A stretch of 64,000 nt of DNA from Sabellastarte sp. h YS-2021 (taxonomy: Eukaryota; Annelida; Polychaeta; Sabellida; Sabellidae). Shown here piece by piece: positions 50,561 through 61,850 of the stretch (position 1 is its first letter; each line of letters opens with the position of its first letter). The translations under genes and the position numbers were made by a program. The notes under the pieces are model-generated. The model saw only the letters and a program-made list of their open reading frames with translations. It did not search any database and had not been told where the DNA came from. Location of the stretch: contig OZ024936.1 in assembly GCA_964017235.1 (NCBI GenBank), forward strand, positions 46,489,028 through 46,553,027, given 5' to 3'.

Positions 50561-51415
50561 TTTTTAAGATTTGTGGAGGAATTTTTGTTATTGACCTCAG
50601 CAACCTAATGAAAACAGGAAATGAACTGTGCTGATAAGATCTATATGGACCGCGTTTCTCTTGAAAATATATGATGTCAATCTTTTCTTTCTTTCAAATC
50701 TAATAAACCTCGGAAAAAAGTCTTTTGATTAGTCTGGTACCCTGTCAATTTTTCTTCTGTGACCCCCGGGAAATTTTAAGTTGTGTGAACAGAAAATATT
50801 TTCAGGAGACAACACATGATAACCAGAAGATTTACCACATTTATTTTGCATGAAGAATCTTTTAAAATTAAAATTGCTTCTTTTGTGTGTTTTAATTTCA
50901 TGTTAAGAAAATAGTTGACTTTATCATACGTGTGAGTAAACTCATTAACATTTTGAAAAAGTTAGTGAATTTATAATAAAAAACCCCGCACACAAGGTAC
51001 AGAAGTGAAAGTGAATTACAATTGTCACTGAATTTTACTATTGCAATAATCGTGCAATGCTAGATTCTGAAATGTTTAAACATACAAAACACTAGCGCAC
51101 ATTTTTACAGGCTAAATTTAATCAACTATTATTTATCACAATAAAAGAGATTTTCAGAGATGGAAAAGATCCCCTTTGGGTTTTGGGGCTGTATTTACAA
51201 AAGTGATCAAGCTCAGGTTGAACCAAAAATCAGCTGTGGTCTAAGTTCTCTAGTTGTGATATAAAACCAACTGATTCCATTACAGAATTGTGACAAAGCT
51301 GAATAACCGTTCAGGTAAATCCAGAAGTGCCAATTCTGACACTCCCCAGTAAAGGAAGCACAAGTGATAAAGTCTGGCTTTCCTTCAAGTTAATCACATC
51401 ATTTTTACCCCACAG
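50561..51415. other. Non-coding interval with one copy of a dispersed repeat
   Basis: No gene recognised. From about 51,200 to 51,405 it carries a diverged copy of the repeat found at 53,215-53,480, 54,060-54,260 and 54,360-54,625 (shared pieces: GGTAAATCCAGAAGTGCC and GATAAAGTCTG). Confidence 0.6.
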
Positions 51416-52640
51416 CCATTAAGGGCTGTCGGGGTATTGTTTTCACCCATGGTGTCTGGATGGGTGGGCGGGCGGGTTTGCGGCGGGAAAAAGTTTGTCC
51501 GGGCTATATCTCAGCAACTGTAAGGTGTAGGAAGTTGATACTTGGTAGGGACATTGGTTAGGGGGTGTAGATGTGCAACGTCATAGTGTGACCTTGATTT
51601 GACCTTTGTCGTAGTGACCTTGACCTATAAAATCTTGTCCGGGCTATATCTCGGAAACCGTAAGGTCTAGGAAGTTGATATTTGGTAGGGACATTGGTTC
51701 GGGGGTGTAGGTGTGCAACGTCATGGTGTGACCTTAATTTGACCTTTGACCTTGTTGTAGTGACCTTGACCTATAAAATTTTATCCAGGCTATATCTCGG
51801 AAACCGTAGGGTGTAGGAAGTTGATACTTGGTAGGGACATTGGTTAGGGGGTGTAGTTGTGCAACGTCATGGTCTGACCTTGATTTGACCTTGCTGTAGT
51901 GACCTTGACGTATAAAATCTTGTCCGGGCTATATCTCGGAAACTGTAAGGTGTAGGAAGTTGATATTTGGTAGGGACATTGGTTAGGGGGTGTTGGTGTG
52001 CAACGTCATGGTCTGTCCTTGATTTGACCTTGCTGTAGTGACCTTGACCTATAAAATCTTGTTCGGGCTATATGTCAGAAACTGTAAGGTGTAGGAAGTT
52101 GATATTTGGTGGGGACATTGGTTAGAGGGTGTAGGTGTGCAACGTCATGGTGTGACCTTGATTTGACCTTGCTGTAGTGACCTTGACCTATAAAATCTTG
52201 TGCAGGCTATATCTCGGAAACCGTAAGGTGTAGGAAGTTGATACTAGGTAGGGACATTGGTTAGGGGGTGTAGGTGTGCAATGTCATGGTATGACCTTGA
52301 TTTGACCTTGCCTTAGTGACCTTGACCTATAAAATCTTGTTCGGGCTATATCTCTGAAATCGTGAGGTATAGGAAGTTGATACGTACTAGGGACATTGGT
52401 TAGGGGGTGTAGGTGTGCAATGTCATGGTTTAACCTTGATTTGACCTTTGACCTTGCCGTAGTGACCTTGACCTATAAAATCTTTTCTGGGCTATATCTC
52501 GGAAACTGTAAGGTGTAGGAAGTTGATACTTGGTAGGGACATTGGTTAGGGGTTATAGGTGTGAATTATCATGTTGTGACCTTAATTGGACCTTTGACCT
52601 TGTCGTAGTGACCTTGACCTTTAAAATCTTGTTGCACCTT
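51416..52640 (+). repeat. TGACCT-rich satellite, second array, about eight copies
   Basis: Opens with a short inverted repeat (CAGCCATTAAGGGCTG, 51,414-51,429) and GTCGGGGTATTG, then a GGGCGGGCGGG run and units of about 140-146 bp starting near 51,494 with the same sequence as the array at 41.6 kb. Units contain TGACCTTGA and, in several, TGACCTTTGACCT. The last copy fades near 52,640. Confidence 0.9.
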
Positions 52641-53109
52641 TGGGTCTGTCTTTTGATGCAGATTAAGCACTGTTAAAGTCATATTAGAATTTATTAAGAA
52701 TTTTACTTTTATAACTTCCTATTGTAAGAGTTGGAATTTCATCAAGTGAGCCACAGATTTTGCTCCAACACCACACATAAGCATTCATTGAATGTATTAC
52801 CACTTCTGTATGCATGGTAATATTCAAAACATCTAAACCATAATTCGGCCATGCAGATTTAGATAAAGAGTGTTGTAATTTTAGTTTACTGATTAATCCT
52901 ATCATCTTGTAATTGAATTATCTTGTTTAAATACTTCATCTTTACATGCATTATCTTTCTTTTAGACATTATTTTCTCTATTTAAACATGGTTTGGACCT
53001 TTATATAACTGACAGTGCTCTGAAAGTATCCTGAATTTTGTGCTGATACAGTACTTCCATATCTCATGGTGTTAAAAATATTTCCCTAGGCTGTGGGGTA
53101 TGGGCATCT
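52641..53109. other. Non-coding interval
   Basis: A/T-rich sequence with no recognised gene, RNA or repeat. A 73-codon minus-strand open frame at 52,684-52,905 shows no family features. Confidence 0.5.
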
Positions 53110-54930
53110 CTGATGCTATTTTTATTGCATTAAAATCCAACCAAATATCATCAAGTCAAAAGCAACATAACATGCAGTATTTTGCCTTTAAATTGGTATA
53201 GATATCGAAAACTAGACAGAGGTGATTGCCTGTGATTAGATGTCAAGCCTAACCCAAAAAGCCATTCTATTTTGTCAACCATAGAAATTATATCTGAAGC
53301 ACAGTGGTCTACATTCTCTATGTGTGATCTGAAAACAACTGATTGGTTGTGAAAATTCTGACAAAGGCGGATAACTGTTCAGGTAAATCCAGAAGTGCCT
53401 CTTAATATTCTCCAGTAAAGGTAGCATGAGGGATAAAGTCTGCCTTTCCTCTCAGTTAATAACACATGTATAGTGTCCTATGTCATTTTCATTACATTAA
53501 AATCCATACACAATTCACGGAGAGGAAAATAGTTTAAATTTAACATTATTTTTTTTGCATTTCCTGTTCTTTGCTGTGCATAGTAATTTTTAAGAAGTAG
53601 TATCTTGGACAATATTTGAACAATCTTTCACAAATTAGAAGGAACAAAACCTGTATAATTTTGCCTTTAAATTGGTATAGATATTATACTGCTAGCATCA
53701 ATAAAACAAAAAAATTTAAACAAAATTCCAGCAAGCTTGTGGATCTCAACAAGTGTTCATGTTTTTCAAATATTTAAGAAAGCCAAACCAGATATTGTTA
53801 TCAATATGATATAAATAATATACTACAATACAATAAAATGACATAGAGTTAGGGATAGTTAAATATGGACTTCTATATTTGTGGATGTAATTTTGTCAAA
53901 GGTCAAAGTTGTGGTTTTATGTCCCATGCAACAGCCAGGGTCATATTAGGACAGGTCCTCTGCATTGTCATTTGTGGGAGTCAGACCTACACAGAAGTAA
54001 CAGCCTGTGTTTAGATGTCAAGCCTTGTAACCCACAAGGCCATTCTATTTTGTCAACCACAAAAAATCATATCTGAAGCACTGTGGCCTAACTTCTCTAG
54101 CTCTGATATGAAAACAACTGATTCCATTTCAGAATTGTAATAAAGCTGAATAAATAATAAGGTAAATCCAGAAGTGCCTTCTGACATTCCCCAGTAAAGG
54201 AAGCACAAGTGATAAAGTCTGCCTTTCCTTTCAGTTAGTCACACATATATAATGTCATATGTCATTTTTATTGCATTAAAATCCAACCAAATGTCGTCAA
54301 ATCAAAAGCAACATAGCATGCAGTATTTTGCCTTTAAATTGGTATAGATATCGAAATCTAGACAGAGGTGATTGCCTGTGATTAGATGTCAAGCCTAACC
54401 CAAAAGGCCATTCTATTTTGTCAACCATAGAAATGATATCTGAAGCACAGTAGTCTAAGTTCTCTACATGTGATCTGAAAACAACTGATTGGTTGTCAAA
54501 ATTCTGACAAAACTGGATAACTGTTCTGGTAAATCCAGAAGTGCCTTTTGATATTCTCCAGTAAAGGTAGCATGAGTGATAAAGTCTGCCTTTCCTCTCA
54601 GTTAATCACGCATATATATTGTCACGTGTTATTTTTATTGCATTAACATCCATACATAACTCACAGAGAGGAAAATTATTTAAATTGAACAAAACATTTT
54701 GCATTTCCTATTCTTTGCTGTGCATACTAATTTTTAAAAGTAGTATCTTGGCCAATATATAACCAAACTTTTTCAAACCAAGAGCAATATAGCCTGCAGT
54801 ATTTTGCCTTTACATTATTATTGATTTAGTATTGCTAGCCTTATTAAAACAGAAAATAATTATCAGGTAAATCATTGAAAATTTTGGATCTCAATAGGTG
54901 TTTATGTTTTTCAATTACTAAAAAAACTAT
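53110..54930 (+). repeat. Tandem duplication of a 1.14-kb segment
   Basis: Markers recur at a constant offset of about 1,145 bp: GCATTAAAATCCAACCAAAT at 53,127 and 54,272, GACAGAGGTGATTGCC at 53,215 and 54,361, the TGTGCATA(G/C)TAATTTTTAA region near 53,577 and 54,720, and TGGATCTCAA near 53,745 and 54,887. Copies are about 85-90% similar by eye. Inside the first copy, 53,925-54,260 holds an additional SINE-like insert and repeat copy. Not coding. Confidence 0.75.
53925..54055 (-). mobile_element. Degenerate tRNA-derived SINE
   Basis: Read on the minus strand it has a GTGGGTTACAAGGC A-box-like region, GGCTGTTACTTCTGTGTAGG and a decayed B box (GGTCTGACTCC), followed by CCTGTCCTAATATGACCCTGG. 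This matches, with divergence, the clearer SINE copies at 63.2-63.5 kb. Confidence 0.6.
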
Positions 54931-55521
54931 CAGCTACTGGAGCTGGTCCCTCATACCCCAGGTTTTTTGGGATATAAATATTACTGAGGGTACCAGTCCA
55001 AATTACTTGTTACAATTTCATTTCATTTTCATGGCCAGGTTGCAAACCCACTTCTCGGGGAGTCGTTTTCGTTAAAAAATATTATTTAGGGTACCAGTCT
55101 GAAAAGCTTGCTCAAGATCACCGTGTACGCATGCACATTCCTCTATTTCGCGAGATTTGTCACTTCAAAACTTCAGATATGCCAGAAGTCGCAAGAAAAG
55201 GGTTAAATATTAAAGAATATAATGTAATAAATATAAAACATTTCGTTTATTGATATCCCAGAAGAAATTTGTACGAAAAATGTCGAAATCTGCATATTTG
55301 GTTAAAATCTTCTAATATCGCCCACAGCTGACTCGAAGCGACCAGTGATGGATTTCTTTCCTAGCAATATTTTATAAAAAGAGAAGAAAGACTGGTTTAA
55401 GATTAAGTACCAGTGCACTTCCTGTTCCGGATCTGCCTCATTAATATTAATGAGGAAATATGGTATCCACGATGGACAGGTTGTTGCTATGACAACGTAA
55501 ATGGACAATGCTTAATATCAC
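54931..55521. other. Non-coding interval with a dispersed palindrome-bearing repeat
   Basis: No gene recognised. A repeated GGGTACCAGTC occurs near 54,988 and 55,090. A dispersed repeat containing a 20-bp perfect palindrome ends near 55,480 (palindrome listed separately). Confidence 0.5.
55436..55455. repeat. 20-bp perfect palindrome in a dispersed repeat
   Basis: CCTCATTAATATTAATGAGG is its own reverse complement. The surrounding text (AGCAATATTTTATAAAA ... TAAGTACCAGTGCACT ... palindrome ... AAATATGG) recurs in diverged form at 57,105-57,215 and 58,285-58,400. Confidence 0.75.
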
Positions 55522-56737
55522 TGTTGGAGCCCAACTTAGGAGTCAGCCCATCTTAAGATGGGCTATAGCCCAACTTAGGATCCTAAGTTGGGTAGCCTAT
55601 CTTAAGATGGGCTAAGCCCATCTTAAGATGGGCTAGAGCATATCAGCCCAACTTAAGATAAGCAAACTCAGGAATGATTTTAAAACTAAAATTTAATATT
55701 AACCAGCTATTTTAATATTAATTTATTATGTCACACTCCACTGGTGGTTTTAATCATGAAATTGAATATAACTATGCTAGTTTATTTAAATCCTTATATT
55801 TCAATTATACAGTATATATTTGTGAAATATTATTTAACATTTGTTTTGCTTATCTCATCTGAAGATTTGGTAACAAATATTAGCCCAACTTATAATTTGA
55901 GTTTTTATTTTTGAAATTTAAATATTATTTACTTATTTTTCTACTTAAATGTTACTTCTTTTCTTTACCTCATTATGCATTGATGTTAATTCCTTTATTG
56001 TTTCAAGACACTGCCTCAGTTAATCTGACAATTGGAGGGTCATTAGGTTATAAGATATCTATTGTTCAACCATTGCTTTCAACTTGATTTGTTTCACTTG
56101 TGGGGAGTGATTAGGCAACTGGATTAGATTGTGATATATCTATTGTTTCAACAATTCTTTTGAGTTGATTTGTTTGACTATGTGTGTGAATTGGTAACTG
56201 GATTAGTCTTAGAATTGCCCCCTCATAGGTTTGATACAATTAAGCCTCAATATATTTAGAGATTACTTTGATGTTGATTTGTTTCACTTTATGCTTTGGG
56301 GTATTTCCTATTGTGTACTTCACCCACCCCAAGTGAAACAAATCAACATCAATAGAATGTTGAAACAATAGACACAAATCCAATAAAGAAATCATTGCAA
56401 TGAAAGACAATGAAATCGACATCAAAGGAATATTTTAATGCTTTCAAGGCTCAGGAAACACAATTCATTTTAGTTTTTGCAGTTAAATACTTTTTGTTGA
56501 GGTTAGATAAGCTGAACATATTTATATAAAATAAAAATGAAGTACAAATTATTTCTGTGGAAGGGTCAGTTAAGTTTATAAATGTTAATGTCATCTTTTT
56601 GATGAAAAAATAATTTCCCTGCAAATAGTTTATATTATATTCAACAAAAAATCATTGTTGAATTTTATTATCTTAAGTTGGGCTGATATGCTCTAGCCCA
56701 TCTTAAGATGGGCTGACTCCTAAGTTGGGCTCCAACA
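55522..56737. mobile_element. MITE-like DNA transposon with long palindrome-bearing terminal inverted repeats
   Basis: The left end TGTTGGAGCCCAACTTAGGA (55,522) matches the reverse complement of the right end at 56,737. The inverted repeats extend about 65 bp or more and include AGAGCATATCAGCCCAACTT, the left copy being interrupted by a small duplicated insert. Both ends carry the 20-bp perfect palindrome AGCCCATCTTAAGATGGGCT, twice on the left. TCAC flanks both sides (55,518-55,521 and 56,738-56,741), a likely 4-bp target-site duplication. The 1.2-kb interior has no convincing ORF but a further inverted repeat (TTGATTTGTTTCACTT near 56,085 against AAGTGAAACAAATCAA near 56,331). It is non-autonomous; the superfamily is not identified. 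Confidence 0.82.
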
Positions 56738-56741
56738 TCAC

Positions 56742-57294
56742 AACCAACACAACCAATATTATCAGACTTTAAACAACAATACTAAATCCTCAAATTCGCT
56801 GGTTCAATGTGACTGCATATTCATTCCAAAATATTGTGAAAATGACATCCAAAAACGAGGCCGAGACCTTATATTTTAAATGATCGAAAACATGAATATA
56901 TCGAAAACCCGTACATCAGCTATAACCAGATCGTTTGCACAGAAACGCGTTCGCCCAAAAATTCTTCAGTCTACTGTATTCGCACAAATGAAATATTGCT
57001 TGAAACCCCCAAGGGAACTCCGTGACCTCATATTTTCTCATGAATATTAACAGAATTTCTTGGATGGGGGTTTCCTACTGTAGGTTCATGCCATGAGGTT
57101 TTTTATCAGTATCCAGCAATATTTTTATAAAATGAAAGGCTTGTTTAAGATGAAATTCCAGTACACTGCCTGTCCATGGACCGGTGGCATGAATATTTAT
57201 GAGGAAATATTCTTCTGCCCGGTAATGCATCATTCATGACAAATACTTACATCAGTTAGGTAAAACAAAACTAATAAATTTATTCCCAAATTTA
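56742..57294. other. Non-coding interval
   Basis: No gene recognised. It includes the second copy of the palindrome-bearing dispersed repeat at 57,105-57,215, where the palindrome is decayed. Confidence 0.5.
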
Positions 57295-57785
57295 TTCTTA
57301 GATACAACACCATGGTGTTCGCAGGCAATAGATTACTCCTTCGTTACACCACCATCGTGTATGCAAGCAGTGAACTCTACCTTGAGTTACACCACTGTGG
57401 TGTATGCAAGCAGTGAACACTATCTTGGGTACACCACCGTGATGTACTCAAGCACTGAATTCTACCTTGGGTATGCTACCATGGTGTATGCAAGCACTGA
57501 ATTCTCCCTTGGGTACACCTCCCTGGTGTACACCACTGAAGTGTGTTTAGGAAATAAATGGTGTATGTAAGGAATAAATTCTCCCTTGGGTACAACACTA
57601 TGGTGTTTGCAGGCAATGGATTCCTCCTTGGGTACAGCACCGTGGTGTATGCAAGCACTGAATTTTACCTTGGGTACACCACGGAGGTGTACGCAAGCAC
57701 TACATTCTACCTTGGATACACCACCGTGGTGTATGCAAGCACTGAATTCTACCTTGGGTGCACTACCATAGTACACCACCATTTT
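57295..57785 (+). repeat. 42-bp minisatellite with a hairpin in each monomer, about 11 copies
   Basis: The monomer begins CACCACCGTGGTGTATGCAA and continues GCACTGAATTCTACCTTGGG plus TA. CACCAC and GTGGTG pair around one base. The period is a multiple of three, so frames reading 14-residue repeats (TTVVYASTEFYLGY) stay open on both strands. The array is interrupted at about 57,525-57,570. There is no start, domain or flanking exon, so I treat it as non-coding. Confidence 0.88.
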
Positions 57786-59732
57786 TGGCAAAGAAAAGTA
57801 AGGTAAATAAAAAATGACCATTGCTTATTGTGATTATGATTTTATTGTTGGAATAAATTGTAAAAGTGGTACTTTGTAACAAGGTTGTTATATCGCTATT
57901 TATTTCTTCAAAACTCAAGTTAAATTGCTTAAACCGATGTGATCTACAAACATCGTCGACAGACTTAGTACTCAAGTTACAGTCAACTCGTTACAGCACT
58001 ATCTGCCACTAAAATAATTTATGGTTTCCTGGCAATATTTGAAAATAAAACATGCAAACTAGAAAATATGATGCCATGGAATTCTGTAGGGCTTTCTAGC
58101 AATAATTTAAAATAAAATATGCAAATTAGAATATGTGGGGGTCACGGAACCTTGCGGGATTTCAAATAAAACACGGCTGAAACTTCTGTATACATGCATC
58201 TTCTTTGGGTGGAAATATGGATCGAAACATCTCGAAGACGGTCAAAACATTATTTACCTCAATCCCACAATGCATCATGGTTATTGGAACCACGACAAGG
58301 CTTATATTCAGTGCACAAGCATTGTTTTAAGATAAAGTGCCAGTGCTTTCCATGTTCATGGACGTACCTCATTAATATTAATGAGAAGATATGAGGTCAC
58401 AGAATTCCAGATTGCAGCATGGTGTTATGTGGCCATTTTTGGTCATATCTTAGCTGATTTACTCAAAAGTGAGAACTTGAAAGTAGCCATTGCATAGCTA
58501 TGCAATGAGCTATAGTGCTGCAAATTCACTATGTTATATAGTTGACCCATAAGTAGGCGAATAACACATTTAAACAAAATTCTCAAAATGCACTACAGCT
58601 TACTGGGATATAACATATCATATTTTGACAGCACTGATAATCTCTTCTTTCCAGACTAAAAGGGCACAAGTCCTTAAGGTATTTTATCGGTTGAAGCAGC
58701 TTTTTTTACTGTTTTAAAGTACACAAACTTTATTTAAATTAGCAGATTCCAACATAAGTCCCTCTGTACACTGCAGTTGTTAATCATCTGAGATAGGTAT
58801 ACATTAAAATGCACTTGTCATGCAACATTAGTTTGTTTACTATAGCATCACACTTGACAGAGGAATGAAGGTTCTTAAATGCTCTTTGACCCCTCGACTT
58901 TGGGCTTTAATGGTTCGGGTGTTTTACTTTTCAGTGACAGGTCTGATGTTCATCCTCCAGCACCCACTGAAATTTTGCTATTGGCCAATAATTTGAAACA
59001 CTTTGACAAAAATTAAGGAAATCCATGCAGGTTTTGGTTATTATCCCATGAAAATGGCTTCTTTGCGGCAATTACATTTGCCAATTGCAGACATATGAAC
59101 TGTGTGTGCTGATACAGACCAAATAAACTGCATCTCTTAACTTTTTGATATACAGGTCTAATAAAGTGGAACAATTATTTCATGGTTCCAAGGGATTAAA
59201 GATGGAATAGTCACGTTTCTGCAATATTGTAATGAATGAAATGTGGGTGAAAAAAATCTAATATTTCGGTGGAAACTCACAAATAATGACACATTTCATC
59301 ACTAATGTTGTTACAGATACATCCCATACAGAATCCTTACGGGAACTGATTTAATAGATTTCAGTTTTGACTTTCTATGTGTCAATATTTCCTTGCATCT
59401 TATATTTTGTTTAGATGAAGATATGTATGATATGTGGAATTGTTTTAGTGAAAATCAATAGAATTTGCTCAATACTATTTTAAAGTATTCTAACATGAAA
59501 TAACACTCAATATAGAGATGTTTCCTTTTATGTCTTAGTTAAAAGGAATAGTGCAAAACACAAAGAGTATAAACATGTTGAAAAGTTTTTAGACTGGCTC
59601 TGTACTAAATTCATCCTTTAAAAACTGTTTTGATTTTATAAATATAATCTAAGTGATTATGGTTTTGTGATAAATAAAGAGTGGATTATGGATTGTTTTA
59701 CTTCTGGAGAAACACATGTCTGCTAAAAAAAT
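57786..59732. other. Non-coding interval upstream of the glycosyltransferase
   Basis: No gene or RNA recognised. A third copy of the palindrome-bearing dispersed repeat lies at 58,285-58,400 (imperfect palindrome at 58,367-58,385). The 5' UTR and promoter of the downstream gene should lie here, but no TATA box or initiator could be assigned. Confidence 0.5.
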
Positions 59733-60830
59733 ATGACATCTCCAAGGAAATTCATTAGATTTTGCATTATTATCTCTACAATGATCTTCTTTTGGAAAAT
59801 GTTCTTGTCAGATTTTTCAGTAGCCCCACCGAATAAAAGAATTAGCATAATAAACTCAACTGATTTGCAAACAGTGCACATAGCAACCATCTCATATGGT
59901 ACAAAATATGTGAATTACTCCTTAAGGCTAATGAAGAATATTCTGCTTCTCTCCAAAGCATCTTCCATTATGTGGCATGTTTTTACCACAGATGATTCTG
60001 TTCGCAGGATGAATCACAAGATATCATTTTGGCCACTGGAATATAGCAAGAGGATATGTGTCAAACAAGCCAGTTTAGTTTGTGATCAATGGCTTATGTA
60101 CCATGGAGTGAAGGCAGAAGAGCTAATAGGGCACAAAATTAAAGCCTGCATGATGTATGGCTGGGAATATACTAGTATTAAGAACTTCACAGATCATATC
60201 ATTTACATAGATTTGGATGTTATTGTTATAGATGACATTTTGAATATGTGGAGGTTGTTTGATAACTTCGGTACCAAGCATATTATGTCCTTGTCTCGAG
60301 CGGATTATCGATATGTGCATCATCCAAACTTCACTGAGACACATGATGGTTTGTTTGGCCTTAATGCTGGAGTTATCATGATACACCTCAAGCACCTTTC
60401 TCGAGTAGACTTTGCAGAAAGATACCTTTCGTGTTCCAAGGAGGATGTCTATCCTGATGGAATCCACAATACGGATGATCAAGATGTACTTAATGTCTAC
60501 TTCAGCAAGTATCCAGATCAGATTTTACCATTGGGATGTAACTGGAACTACAGGCTGATGATGGAATGGTGCAGTACACTGAACATTCATGCCTGTATTG
60601 AAGGCCAGAAACAGGGTCTTTCTCTTCTGCATGCAGCTAGATTGATACTGCTTACTGAATCACATTTCACACCTGTGTACAACTGTGTTTTAGACATTGA
60701 TTTAAGACATACAAGTAATACTATGGAGTGTTTGAAGGAGGCAGTTCATCAATTTAAGACTGCAAGGTATAATCTGTGTCAAAAGCAGGAATATTTTTTG
60801 AGACCTGTAGAAATTGTTCTAGGAATTTGA
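59733..60830 (+). CDS. GT8 family glycosyltransferase, glucoside xylosyltransferase (GXYLT)-like
   Basis: An intact 365-residue frame without introns. The ATG at 59,733 is supported by an in-frame TAA at 59,724-59,726. A short basic N-terminus and a hydrophobic stretch at residues 7-25 predict a type II Golgi membrane protein. The luminal catalytic domain has the metal-binding DxD motif (DLD, residues 160-162, in IIYIDLDVIVID), FGLNAGVIMIHL (residues 208-219) matching the family's NSGV block, DDQDVLN (248-254), and GCNWNYR (268-274). Animal GXYLT enzymes add xylose to O-glucose on Notch EGF repeats and are somewhat longer, around 400-440 residues. The exact acceptor here is not shown. A xyloside xylosyltransferase or another GT8 member is the main alternative. 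The intronless structure could reflect a retrocopy that stayed open. Confidence 0.82.
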   Translation: MTSPRKFIRFCIIISTMIFFWKMFLSDFSVAPPNKRISIINSTDLQTVHIATISYGTKYVNYSLRLMKNILLLSKASSIMWHVFTTDDSVRRMNHKISFWPLEYSKRICVKQASLVCDQWLMYHGVKAEELIGHKIKACMMYGWEYTSIKNFTDHIIYIDLDVIVIDDILNMWRLFDNFGTKHIMSLSRADYRYVHHPNFTETHDGLFGLNAGVIMIHLKHLSRVDFAERYLSCSKEDVYPDGIHNTDDQDVLNVYFSKYPDQILPLGCNWNYRLMMEWCSTLNIHACIEGQKQGLSLLHAARLILLTESHFTPVYNCVLDIDLRHTSNTMECLKEAVHQFKTARYNLCQKQEYFLRPVEIVLGI

Positions 60831-61544
60831 AGGTATGTGAGAATGGGAAAAGTGAAGAATTTACATTGCACCAGTTTGGGCATGAACAGTATAGACAGTG
60901 TAGCTATATCTTTCAAATGCTAGTGGTAAGATAACTGGAAGTTATTGTGACATTAAAGTTGACAAACATTGTACATTTCCTTGGTAGTATTTTGGTAAAA
61001 GCCAAGGCAACCAGAATCCAGTTATTTTAACCAAGCAGTTAAAATTGTCTGAAAGTGGTTGACTATGTTTACCCACTTTAAGTGTCTCTGTATGCAAAAT
61101 AAATTTCTATAGAGTTTTAAAATGATCAGTTTAATTATTTTTATGATGTGGGGAAGGTAACGTGTACTGCCTCCCAAATTATTTTGATTTTCATTTGGGA
61201 GATTTCTTAAAGTTGGAAGATTTTTCATAATCAGTGTAATGATGCATATGTTATAGTAAGGTATTGTTGGCATATTGCACTTGAAAGTTTCTTGTTATTT
61301 CAAGAAATACTTCAGTTATTTAAATATCCAGTTTCAACATGTGTAACCTGCAGTGTATTGAAAACACACTCAGTAGGAATATATGAACACTCCATTGGTT
61401 TCAGTTGACTTTTGCTGTATTTTCAAAACTGTCACTTTGGTTTATAAGTTTCTTCACAGTGGTCACCCAAGCTATTTCAGTTCTCTTTTATCTATTCATT
61501 GTGGAAGATATGGCACAAGATATAACTGTCCAGATTAAAGGTTC
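60831..61544. other. 3' flank of the glycosyltransferase
   Basis: Apart from the possible polyadenylation signal, no gene or repeat recognised. A minus-strand open frame at 61,022-61,273 has no family features. Confidence 0.5.
61098..61103 (+). promoter_or_regulatory. Possible polyadenylation signal AATAAA
   Basis: AATAAA lies 268 bp after the glycosyltransferase stop codon, a reasonable 3' UTR length. There is no other support. Confidence 0.3.
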
Positions 61545-61850
61545 CTAGAGGTTCCTCAGTACTACCTATCTATACAAAAATACTTTGGCCACAGTTTTGC
61601 TTTTGATGCTCTCATAGTTTGGAATGAATTACCTGATGGTGTTCGTTCTGCCCCAACTCTTGCCTCTTTCAGAAAAAAAGCTAAAATCTTATCTCTTTGA
61701 AGAAGCTTTTCCACATTAGCATATAAACGATCCAGCGTCTCAGTGGTATTGACCTGCCTATATGGAATGATTACTGGATTGGACCTGGTGTTGCGCCTTA
61801 GAGTCTGCCTTGGCAGAGATCAAGTGCTATAAAAGTACAGAATAGAATTG
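61545..61850 (+). mobile_element. 3' end of a non-LTR retrotransposon (LINE)
   Basis: On the + strand the sequence encodes FGHSFAFDALIVWNELPDGV then RSAPTLASFRKKAKILSL, the typical C-terminus of LINE reverse transcriptase proteins (WNxLPxxVRSAPSLxSFKxxLK), ending at a TGA near 61,700. A short tail follows, with CTGCCTTGGCAGAGATCAAG and GCTATAAAAGTACAGAATAG, ending in a GAATTGAAT-like 3' terminus. Only the last part of ORF2 is present, a usual 5' truncation. The clade (CR1, L2 or RTE-like) was not determined. Confidence 0.75.

Noticed and set aside
52684..52905. Minus-strand 73-codon frame
   Set aside because: No family resemblance, A/T-rich surroundings, no splice or start support.
57361..57806. 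Repetitive protein gene (14-residue repeats)
   Set aside because: Frames are open on both strands because the period is 42 bp. The array is interrupted and has no flanking exon.
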